From: Liopterus haemorrhoidalis
Taxonomy: Eukaryota > Arthropoda > Insecta > Coleoptera > Dytiscidae
Reading direction: 5' to 3'
Length of the DNA stretch: 64,000 nucleotides
NCBI GenBank assembly: GCA_963971575.1
Contig: OZ020616.1
Span: forward strand, 25,823,120 to 25,887,119
Under the pieces are notes generated by a model. That model was not told where the DNA came from. It was given only the letters and a program-made list of their open reading frames with translations, and made no database searches. The position numbers and the translations under genes were made by a program. Below, piece after piece: positions 1-10,531 of the stretch. Positions within the stretch are counted from its first letter, which is position 1. Each line of letters opens with the position of its first letter.

Positions 1-1140
1 TTCAGAAACCGGCCCTCAGTGTGTAGAAGTACGGCATCCGAACAGCATTTGTAGAAGTTGTATACTCGTTATTTAACTTCCACTGTTTACGGGGCATAAT
101 AAAGTATGTCGCCTTCAGCCGAAGTGAGCAACCGTATATTCTACGGACCATGGGTATAACCAATAAATAAAACGTCCAATTTTTTCTTGTGGGGGCTTAC
201 ATATGAGGAACATTTATGCAAAAAGGGACATGTCCATATAAAATGTTTTTCAGGAAACGCAAAAATCTAGAAAACCTTCGTTTAAAAATTTTATTTTGAA
301 GACACGGATTCATTAGACCAAACAAAATATTTATATAGAGCGTAACAACGAAACGGACACCATCGTAATTTTTTTTTACTATTATTCGCTGCTGAAAATA
401 ACAGTGAGACATCTGGTGGTGACTGGCTAAATTAAACAGAAGCGTATATTTGGATAATATTTGTAGCGTGTTGTGCTGCAGTTTATGTGAATTAAAAAGT
501 ATTTTAAAATATAGTGACTTAAATACAGTGCTTTTTTGCCGAAATATTGTTTGAACAGATAAATATTAAGAAAAAACTTCTGGCATATACGCTTCTCGTG
601 TTTCTCATCAGCTGTTGTACGCAGCGCCGCCAACGTTAGTTTCAGTCGCGAATAGATGCTAAAAAATACTAAATAACAAACTAGTAGGAAACCAAAGGGG
701 ACATCTACTTGTGGAAGAAAATATTTTTTTAAACTAGTGGTTCTCAAGCTAGAGCTCAGTATAATTTTTAAAAATTTTATTTAAATTTTTTGTTATGAAA
801 AAAATTATTTTATATCAATTTAATGTACCGCAATAAATAAAAGGTCTTGAAGCCTAAATTAAAATACAAAAATTAAATTTAAAAATCTCTTACTTTCACG
901 CCATATCTCGACTAAATTTATAGGCCCACCTTATTCCTGGCAGAGGGACTGGTTTAGGTTTAAAAATGTGAAAAAATTTAGAGTAATCCACATTGATATG
1001 AACCAGATTGGTAGGCGTTCAGAATTTTTGGTCAGCGTATTTCTTTGACAAATTGGTATTTTCTTGGTCCTTAGCTTAACAAACGAAAAAAATTTTCATG
1101 ATTTTGACCCGATTATGGTTAAATAATTTACAGGAATACG
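1..1140. other. Left-edge non-coding DNA
   Basis: AT-rich sequence without a supportable coding exon. The missing molybdopterin-domain exons of the minus-strand sulfite oxidase gene were looked for here and not found, so they should lie beyond the left edge. The only recognisable item is the interspersed repeat at 396-658. Confidence 0.6.
396..658. repeat. Interspersed ~260-bp repeat, copy 1
   Basis: About 260 bp recurs at 47290-47549 in the same orientation with roughly 90% identity by eye. Both copies start near GTGAGACATCTGGTGG and end near CGTTAGTTTSAGTCGCGAAT. A shorter trace (GCGCCGCCAACGGTAATG) is at about 5873. No ORF, terminal inverted repeat or target duplication was seen, so its class is unknown. 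Confidence 0.7.
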
Positions 1141-1797
1141 TAAGGTGACCATTTTTGTCAAATATAAAACCAGGACATTTAAAATAGCTCAAGTACAAGC
1201 GCGTGCAATAGGAGACGGGTCCTTGGGTCCTGACCCCCCCCCAGGAACTAAAAAATCATATACTTAATAAAAACTAAGCTACTGAAAATAAAATCATCTC
1301 TTTTGTTGATAAAAAACAAATCATAGTCAAAATGTAATTAACAAATAATACGACCCCTCCCCGTAAAGAGGCAATAATAAATTTTATATTATTTATCGGA
1401 TATTTTTTAGAACTAGACCCCCTATCAGTTAATTTTTCTAGGAGCGCGCCTGCTCAGTCAGCATGAAGAAAAGTGGCTATTGTAGAATATATATTAAAAA
1501 AATATTGCAGAGTAAGCTTAGTTTTTTGCCTTTAAGTGAAAAAATAAAATGTACTACTTTTATTTATATTGTAGATTAAGAAGGTAAATTTGAAAAGGCC
1601 GCTACACTGCTGAGCCGTATTTTGTGTTTAAATTTACGCGCGTACTGAAAGATGGAACGATTACTCGATCTTTTGAAAAATTAATAATGTTTGATTTTGT
1701 GTCCCTAAACTGTACTGGTTATATTTCACGACTAACCAGGACCAATGACCAAAAAAACAGTACAGTACTTGTAAAACCAGTACGAATGGTCACCTTA
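1141..1797. mobile_element. hAT-like MITE, TAAGGTGACC family
   Basis: The ends are the inverted repeat TAAGGTGACCAT / ATGGTCACCTTA, flanked by a perfect 8-bp target duplication GGAATACG (1133-1140 and 1798-1805). It is 657 bp with no transposase. The 8-bp duplication suggests hAT mobilisation. The same termini bound the element at 17659-20288. Confidence 0.9.
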
Positions 1798-1985
1798 GGA
1801 ATACGACAAGATAAAAAAAATATGAAATTAAGTCAAGGTACTTGCAAAGAGCAGTTAGATGGGCAAGCTTCGCACAGGCCCTTTGCTCCATCTAGAAGCC
1901 ATAGTAAACTATATATATGGTAAAAAATATTGTCCCTTATTACATTTAATATTACATTTTTTTTCTACTTAAGTTTAAGAAATAC

Positions 1986-2631
1986 CTATTCTCATGTCTT
2001 CTAACATTTGAAGAATTTTGTCATCTTTATGAATGCCATATATCAGCCAAAATGGTTCGACTGATGCTCCCGCAGCCAACAATATATTTTTACCACCAGG
2101 ATGTGAATCTACAAATTTGGTAACATCATAAACACCTTCTTTATATACTACCCATATTCCATGTTCCCTAAAAATCATAATAATTAGTCACAACAATAAC
2201 ATAAAATTTGTTTAATTACTTGTCGGCATGTTGAGCAACATCAGCCATCGTATACACTTGTAATTCTGGCCGATATTCACCAACTTCTCTTTTAATTCTC
2301 GCTGCGTGAACAACATTGTTCTTCTGATCTATAGATAAAATAGAGGTTATGATAAATATTATATGTGCATGCTTTTTGATTTATATTACCAACAAATTTA
2401 TAAATGCCCCAAGCGGCGATACTGGCTCCAATTAATGCTCCTAATTTAAAATTATTTGACCTATTACTACCATCTTCATCTTGTATCTTCCATGTTGTTA
2501 AATTATTACTAGCCAATGGTCGTATAATATTGCTTTTATTGCTCAAAAGAACAGATCTAGAATTTTAAATAAATTATTGACAGTCTTTTTAAATTATATA
2601 AATTTTTTAACCTTCTTATAAGGTTATACAT
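1986..2631 (-). CDS. SUOX: Sulfite oxidase, 5' exons (partial gene)
   Basis: This is the N-terminal part of mitochondrial sulfite oxidase, which oxidises sulfite to sulfate in the intermembrane space using heme b5 and molybdopterin. Read on the minus strand, four exons join in frame: 2631-2612, 2556-2390, 2328-2220 and 2167-1986. Exon 1 is 20 nt (MYNLIRR) and the 55-nt intron after it has a GT..AG pair, giving a basic presequence; this first exon is the least certain. Exon 2 encodes a hydrophobic stretch (LGALIGASIAAWGIYKF) that fits an anchor. Exons 3 and 4 carry the cytochrome b5 domain with both heme-ligand motifs, HPGG and the later YGIHKDD histidine. The last exon ends at a phase-1 donor after MLEDMRIG. 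The molybdopterin and dimerisation domains are not in the window. Confidence 0.92.
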
Positions 2632-3133
2632 GATGAGCTATCATAACTACATTAAAAAAAAAGTAACAGGTTACGTAAGTGCTACTTAAAAAGTTTAAGA
2701 TAATATGAAATCCTAGAAATATTTACCAACGTTTTTTATATTAGAAAGTTTGCATGCTTATCAAGGATATCGGTTGGCAGAAGCTGTCAAAAAACTGTCA
2801 AAGACTTAACTGCCATCTACCGATTATCTGTAAAGACATGCAAATTGAAACTCGCACTTGCACCATAAAGAGCGTGACAAAAATTCGACTTGCGCCAGTT
2901 GTAATAAGAAGAAACGATATATTTTTGAATTAACCACACTTACACGATAATAATTTTATTTCAATGCTAAAAAGACTATAATTTTCAAGAACGAGCCACC
3001 TGTAGTGTTCACAAATACAGATATATTTGCTAGAAATACCTGTTTTTACATTTCATAAAAATAATAATAGTATTTAAAACACAGTTTGCGCCGTTGGGGC
3101 GTTCTCTGGTTGTCAATTTGTATGTATCTATAC

Positions 3134-3286
3134 CAGTGGCGGTCGGTGAATCATTTTTGGGTAAGCAATTACAAAGAATACACAGGCTCGTGCTTTGTCG
3201 TTGCTATACTGCTGTTGAGCGATATACTACGAGCTTGTGCGATCATACTAATTGCATACTCAAACATGTTTCACCGACCGCCACTG
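3134..3286. mobile_element. 153-bp MITE, 8-bp target duplication
   Basis: The termini CAGTGGCGGTCGGTGAA and TTCACCGACCGCCACTG are perfect inverted repeats. The flanks carry an exact 8-bp duplication ATCTATAC (3126-3133, 3287-3294). It is non-coding and was probably moved by a hAT transposase. Confidence 0.92.
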
Positions 3287-3660
3287 ATCTATACTCTGTT
3301 CGGAATTAAGAAGTAGTAATCATGCAATTTTTACGTGATAATTTTGTCGAACTCTCGTCGTTCGTTAGCTGTTGAGCCGTTAAATTTATGCGCGAACCAA
3401 TAGGGTGGCGACTTCAATGTTTCAAATGATTTTGGAATTCAATTTCATTTCGAACAGGGTATACAAATATTTTTGGTACAATAAATATTAATTAATAGTC
3501 AATTAAAAGATGAGAGGATAAATCTGACGCTCGATTGACACGTATACGCATGCGTTCCAGTGTAGCGGGAAACAAGGATTTTAAAATAAGATTATGTCTA
3601 TACCACTGTTGTGTTTACATGTACTTATATGCAGCGCACGTATTTTTAAATATATTGAAA

Positions 3661-3789
3661 ATGACTGTTATGTGCTTAATTTGCAATAAAATATTTTCAA
3701 AACAATATATTTATCATTTAAAAAGTATTCATAAGATAAACTTTAATGGTAATCGACGAATTTGTAAAAACTTTACAAATAACCCTTGA
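3661..3789 (+). pseudogene. MULE transposase remnant, N-terminal zinc finger
   Basis: A 42-residue open frame carries a C2H2-type finger: C-x2-C (CLICNK), 12 residues, then H-x4-H (HLKSIH). This class of DNA-binding finger often opens MULE/Phantom transposases. It stops at 3789; no DDE domain follows. Confidence 0.6.
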
Positions 3790-4140
3790 AGAATCAAAAT
3801 TTATAGAAATGTAACCAAAAGCAATAGATTGTTTACTTTCGGACAATGACATGAAAAAATTTGGTGAATATTTTTTCACAAATTAAAAATAAAAAAATAA
3901 ATAAAATTAATTTATTTATTTATTTAATTATTATGAGAAACCCAATCTTTGGGCTTATACTTATAGAAAATGTTTAAAAATTAACACTAATATTCACCTT
4001 GAATCCATGTATAAAACTTCACAAAACTTTAAAGTATTTTTATTTAGAAGCAAGAAAAGTGCAACGTTTAGATAAAGGTATTTTTGCAATTGTGAATTTA
4101 ATTCGAGATAAAATTACAGACAGAATAATAAAAAATAACT

Positions 4141-4560
4141 TTGGAATATGATATAAGCATAACAGCATCAAATAAATTTCTAGTAATTGGGGAAAAGAAC
4201 TATGAAGTCACTAAACTTAAATCTTTATGCTTAATATGTAATTTTTGTAACATCTGCATCCACTCATACAATTGTGAATGTCCTGATTATTACATTAAAC
4301 ATACAATATGTAAACATATTTATTTTGTTCATTTAAAATACGGAGATTCTTTGAAGTTTCATGAACTAGTTGAAGAAATATGCAATAATGAAAATAGGAC
4401 ACATCTACAAACATTAAAGAAAAATAACAACACACCAAATGATACATATATAAAAGTAAATGCAATGTTGAAAGAAATACAAGATGATCATTTAAAATTG
4501 ATGGTAAATAATGATACGGAAACTTTAACAGAAGTGAATGACCACTTAAAGAAAAACTAA
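4141..4560 (+). pseudogene. MULE transposase remnant, SWIM zinc finger
   Basis: The 139-codon frame holds a SWIM motif, CxC then CxH (CECPDYYIKHTICKH), followed by a Lys/Asn-rich acidic tail. There is no ATG; the frame simply opens after a stop at 4129-4131. Just upstream, in another frame, RLDKGIFAIVNLIRDK reads like the segment normally preceding SWIM in MULE transposases, so a frameshift separates the two. It is decayed rather than a host gene. Confidence 0.7.
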
Positions 4561-5151
4561 AACTTGATGAAATTTAATAAGGAAAAGAAAAAACTGAAAC
4601 GCCAACTAGATACGAGAAAATTTGAACCAAGTAATAAAAAAATTAATAAACAAATTTCTCTATTTAGTACCAGGAAAAAAGTAAAGAAGTTGTATATTTA
4701 AAAAAAAAAGACAACACAAGAGTAAGAAAATATTATTGAAAAAATACAGAAGCAACATTTTTTTTGTCTTAACTGTGTGAGCAGTTACACGCACATATGT
4801 ACGTGTAATTTCATTCATTTATCTCCTTTGTTTTTATTTAAGCAAATTATAACTTAAGAATGAATTATTTGTAGCTTAAGAATAATTTTATGATTAACGA
4901 CAACACTGTTATATATATATATATATATTTTTTTTTTCTTATTTTGTATTATTGTTCATTAGCTATGTGCTGTTCTATTAAATAAATAATAAATTGATGA
5001 TTATTATTGTCTTATTATATTATTGATGTATTAATGATAATCTTAAACATATTTGCAATAAATCAGAATATTATTATTTTAATCTCCGTCATTTTGAAGC
5101 ATGCGCACATTTGTCAATCGAGCGTCAGATTTATCCTCTCATAATTAAAAG

Positions 5152-6038
5152 TGTACGGAGAGTGTGAAACTGATGATTTACCCCCCCCCCCCCTAACTCT
5201 CCCTAGGGGATCACGGCTGTAGTCGGCACCTTCACTAAAACTTTTCTCAGATTATTTAACCCCCTTATATCAAATTTTGTGAAAATTGATTTCGTCGTTT
5301 AGCTTTGAATTAAGAACAGACAAAAAAAGATAAGATCTAAAAGAATCGCATTGTATCGAATAATATTTCATAACATTTAAAATTAGTCACACTATTATTT
5401 GTACATTTAAGCATATATCTTATCTAAGGAAGTCAATATTATTAAATATCAAAGGCCAATTTTCAACATTTGCAAAATGTTTTGAAATTCATTCTTCGGT
5501 AAGGCAGTGCAGTCTTAGGGCATAGGTAGTCACCAGGAACCCTACGATTCCAGGGGCCATATGATTTTAGGGGATGGGTGCAGTGGTGGAATGCAAATAA
5601 TTTATCAACTAAGTTAAGAACAAGATAAAAAAGTAAATAAAAATTGAGAACTGACACGCTCGGATACGCAGTCTGGTGGTCAAATATTGTACTACGCGAC
5701 TGTAGTACTGTTTGAAATTATTACATATTTTCTAGTATTGATTTTTTGTCGATAGAATGTCGATAAATACATTTTCATAAAATAAAAATGTACTGTGCTT
5801 AAATTAACCTGTTCCCTGTTAGCATATTCACAGCTGAATACTAGACAATTCAGCCATATTGCCTTGTATTATAGCGCCGCCAACGGTAATGTCACTTCTC
5901 AATAGCTTTTTGAAATAAAATCCTTAAATAAAGTACAATTTTAACAACAGATTCGCTGAACTACAAACATTTTAATGGGGTCCACAATGATGTTAAGACG
6001 GCTCTGCAATAAGAATATTACATATGTATCAAAATTAT
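5152..6038. other. Non-coding spacer
   Basis: No exon supported. It contains a run of 13 C (5181-5193) and a short trace of the 396-658 repeat near 5873. Confidence 0.5.
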
Positions 6039-6463
6039 CTTTCTCCACGACCACTATAGAATTTAACAATTCTAAAACCAATTTTGACTACAGAAAGTTA
6101 ATATTCTAACACAAGAGTTGGAATGTTATTCTAAAGCAATTATCTTCTTATGCATTTTGCGTGTATTTCATTCCATCACCTGTTATGGAATAACTATTCC
6201 ATGCTTGTTGTCTTTTGTTTTTGTAGGGTTACATTAAGATATATGCAACGTTTACATTAAATAAATGCAACATAACTTCCAAACTTAAAATAGTGGCCGA
6301 TGTGCGGCAAATTAAATTAAAATTAAACAAATAATAAATAAAAAAAAAATAGTTTAATTAATTGATCAATTTGTTATGTAATATAAATTATTTGTTAAGA
6401 TAAAATCTTTGTTAAAATAATTATTTGTTAATTTATTTTTATTTTTGGTGGTCGTGGAGAAAG
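6039..6463. repeat. Inverted-repeat element upstream of UBTD
   Basis: The 16-bp ends CTTTCTCCACGACCAC (6039-6054) and GTGGTCGTGGAGAAAG (6448-6463) are perfect inverted repeats around AT-rich filler. No target duplication is clear, so this is a likely but unproven MITE. Confidence 0.6.
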
Positions 6464-6478
6464 TAAGGTCTGTGACTC

Positions 6479-6575
6479 GGTTGGAATGAGAAAATTCGTT
6501 GCTCGTGGTTCCTCACGCTCACCTGCGGCACGCGGTCGGAATGTTCCACTCGCATCGAATTTTCTCATTCCAACC
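6479..6575. repeat. 97-bp hairpin, 20-bp perfect arms
   Basis: The arm GGTTGGAATGAGAAAATTCG at 6479-6498 is matched by its exact complement at 6556-6575, with a GC-richer 57-nt loop. It lies about 300 bp upstream of the UBTD start codon. It could be a tiny MITE or a structured upstream element. Confidence 0.65.
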
Positions 6576-6872
6576 TTGTTACAGAATATACTATTATTGT
6601 AGTTATATTGTTGGCATAATTATTAAAAACAATTAAATATCACAAGAATAAGTTATATTTATTTTATTGAAAATTGTTACAGATTAAGTTTTAGTTCGGC
6701 CTTTTGTTGGTATCGTTAGTTCCAATATTAGCCGTTTTTCCGGGTCGAACTTTTGTCTTGTTCTCACAGCACAATCGCAAAATGATCGGAAAATGGCAGG
6801 ATTAGCATGTGAAGTTTTAGCTGACAATAAATTGATAATAAGTGAAATGCAGTATAATAATAAAATATCAGA

Positions 6873-8678
6873 ATGGGTGGGTGCATAGGAGTAACACGAA
6901 GTAGAAGTGGGGCAATAGATGATTCTTCGGGAACGCTTTCAAGGCCAAATTCAGGTAAATCAAACTCATTCTCAATAAATTAACCTTGGACCTATCTATC
7001 AAATAGGTCATTTAATAAATAAGTATTGATAATACGAATATTTTAAAGTTAATATTGCTATAATTATATGTGTAACTAACAGGAAGTACAAGGAAAAATC
7101 ACCCGTTGTGCCATGAAACAATACGTTGGAAATCTGATGTGCCATTAACAGAAGGACAGTTACGAAGTAAAAGAGATGAATTCTGGGATACAGCTCCTGC
7201 TTTTGATGGTCGTAAAGAGATATGGGATGCTTTACGGGCTGCTGCGGTAGCTGCAGAATCATTAGACTTTGAACTAGCCCAAGCTATATTAGATGGAGCA
7301 AGTATATCAGTTCCGAATGGTTACTTAACAGAATGCTATGATGAATTAGGCGCACGATATCAAGTGCCTATTTATTGTTTATCGTATCCAATTAATATAG
7401 TGAAAGAAGATAATGGCAGAGATTCTCCGGCAGAGTGTTCTGAACCTGTGGACGGGGGTACAGAAACGATTCTTAAGTTACGATTATCACATAACTGCAC
7501 TGATGTGAAATTATCTGTGTTTTCTACCGATACCATTGGTATTTGTAAGAAGAAATTACAAGTAAGTGACACACTATCCATTTAATTAATCATTTTATAT
7601 TGAAATTGATATCTGTGAATCAAATTTTATTTTTATTAGTATGATAAATGAGTGTTGCAATTCATTTACATTCAATTTTGATATGGTTAAAGAATGAAAC
7701 AAACAAAGAAGGCCTTCACCTGACTTGCATACTAATCTAAAATTCAGGACGTAAATAAATCATTATAATACTAAGTAACAGTATTTTTAATAGCTGACTC
7801 ATATATATAATTGGTCAAATAGCTTAAATTGTTTTCCTTTTTATTATCAAAAAGCAAAAAGACAATGTAGATAATTATTTTGAATTACTGTCTATAAATA
7901 ATTTCAGTTGGTATATAAGAAGATTAAATTCACTTTTTTTAGGGTTTCGTAGCTAAGACCAAGATACCATTATATTGTCTGTCTGACTGTACAGTAGAAA
8001 TTGTCTTTGATCTGCAAACAGGAAAAATGCAGAGAAAAAATATCTATTTAACGAGTGATCATTAGAAAAAAATAAAATAAAATAACTAAAAAATGTACCT
8101 GAATTTAGTCAATGTTAGAAAGTGCCTATAAATCATATCCGCAGTAATTTGTCTATGAAAATTATATAAACCTCTTCTTCAAACATTATTGAATAAAACA
8201 AAACTAAAATCATATAAATCAATAGACCTGAACTGAAATTATGAGTTTTAAAATATTACAATTTGGGTGTTATTTTATTAGGAAGTATTGGATTGTGGAA
8301 AGAAGATGGGAGTGGGGAACGGTGGATTGTGTCGGGTTCACCGTTCACCAACACAACACACATTTAATATCTAATTGGTCTAAAGTTCTGTTAAGACGTG
8401 CTACAAACTATATACTACAATATTTATTTAATGTTACTGACCCCTAAATTATTTACTGATTTTTTAACTTATATTCTATTATCTTAATCAATTTTTGTCC
8501 GCCTGAGATTTTCGCAAAAATAGCTGGACACATTTTCACGTAATTTGGTATGATGGTAGAGGAAAACCAGGATTCGAACATAGGTTATAAGGCATCTCAA
8601 AATTTATATTCTAGTGGGGTGTTTCAGAGTTAAAACTATTTATTAAAAAAATTATATCTCCCTTGTTATTGATCTAAC

Positions 8679-8761
<83 letters not shown>

Positions 8762-10488
8762 AAAGGTATTTTATGAATAATAAGACATGATTTTATTGAT
8801 CAACTAATACGTCTCACACATCATATGATATATTTTATACTATTCTATTTACATAAAACAATATGCCTTAGCAACGATATAGCACCCTACGATCGTTAAT
8901 AAGTGTAAATGTTGCATAATTATATTTTCGCTAACACGGCCAGACTGACATGCGGAACGTTCTCGGGACGCAACTGTATTCTTCACACCATTAACAGCAT
9001 TGTTGTTATCAGCAACAGCAACCTGCATATCACCAGTGGTCTGCTCCATACCAACAACAGCATCCTGCATCTTGCGTACCAGTAACAGCATCCTGCATAC
9101 CAGGATCTCCATTCTTGAGCTGGTCCACCATTTATCTTCTACTGCATCTTGAAAGTCTTCACCTAATTCATAATCTGTAAATAGAGCAATTTGGGCGCAG
9201 AATTGATCTTTCACAAAATCAACCATGCACCAATATCAATTAGTTAAAATAAACATTTGCTTAAAACAAAACCTTCCAATAGCAGAGTATAAATCGTGAT
9301 CTGAAAGTTTAGAGACTTTTGTTATCATTTCATTTCTCTATCACGAACTCAGTGACTAGATCAACAAGCTCAGATACTCAGTAACTATCTATTAGTTTCC
9401 TTCATTACAGATTGTCTACAGTACAACAAGCTCAGCGGCCGTTTATTCATTTCTGCACACACAGTGCTAAGCTCAGAGAGCGTCTATTCGTTTCTGCACA
9501 CACAGTGCTTTATCATCATCATCAGCCCGTCGCCATAGCTCACCATCTGCCACCATGGTTACAGAGCTATTACCGGACTGATGCCACTGGCAGCGGCATG
9601 TCTTGCGGTACTCGACAACCTTTTCTCTCAACTCATTAGCAATTACATTTATCAGTTTATTCTGCCAATCCGATCCCAGTGATCTGTCATTTATCTTTTC
9701 CAATAAACGTTCAACTTTAAAACTCAAATCTCGAAACTCAGATCTTAATTATCAAATCTCAAATATCATAACTCAGACATTAAATCACAAATATCAAAAA
9801 CAAAATCTCAAATCTAATTTTTACACATTATGGCTAACACGTGCCATATGATTTAACCAAAACAACCTCTTACCTCTTACCATTGTCGTCAACAATCTAA
9901 TTAGTTACCTTCATACAATGTGTTTGTTAATAACAAAGCAACGCTCGTTCATCCTGACAATTATTAGAGATCTGCTTTGGATAATTAATCCTGACATATT
10001 CTGCATTTTTGAAAAAATGTCACATTTCAAATTTATTCCAATGAGTGTCATTTCCTTAGAAACCACTTAATTTTTGACAATATAACTTGAAATTTGCCAA
10101 TTTATTATCTAGCTCATAATTCATACTACCTTTATATGATTCTCAATCGTCACCTTTAACTGAAAACTTTACATTAGCCTTTGCAATATTATACGACAAT
10201 TTCTTTGCACCAATATAATGGTTGCATTAAAAAAAATATTTTTAATATTGCACTTATAGTCTTCTATTTTAATTTTCTTGTGGGTGATAGGCCAATCCCA
10301 CTTCTGATATTAATAAAAAAGGTATTTTATGAATAATAAGACATGATTTTATTGATCAACTAATACGTCTCATACATCATATGATATATTTTATACTATT
10401 CTATTTACATAAAACAATATGCCTTAGCAACGATATAGCACCCTACGATCGTTAATAAGTGTAAATGTTGCATAATTATATTTTCGCT

Positions 10489-10531
<43 letters not shown>

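Larger units (their letters stand above)
3510..5142 (+). mobile_element. Mutator-like (MULE) DNA transposon, degenerate
   Basis: A 1633-bp element with ~30-bp inverted ends (begins ATGAGAGGATAAATCTGACG) and a perfect 9-bp target duplication AATTAAAAG (3501-3509, 5143-5151). A 9-bp duplication is the MULE hallmark. Inside, on the plus strand, are a C2H2 zinc-finger piece (3661-3789) and a SWIM zinc-finger piece (4141-4560), the domains expected at the two ends of a MULE transposase. The DDE core between them is missing and the frame is broken, so the element cannot transpose itself. Confidence 0.88.

Noticed and set aside
1624..1923. 99-codon plus-strand open frame
   Set aside because: It overlaps the right end of the 1141-1797 MITE and shows no domain or splice context.
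7943..8050. UBTD third exon beginning GFVAKTKIPLYCLS
   Set aside because: The same sequence recurs at 11515-11690 as an interspersed repeat; the real exon 3 is at 12872-13033.
8849..9226. 125-codon minus-strand frame as a host protein
   Set aside because: It overlaps the LTR of the copia-like element and is probably element debris.
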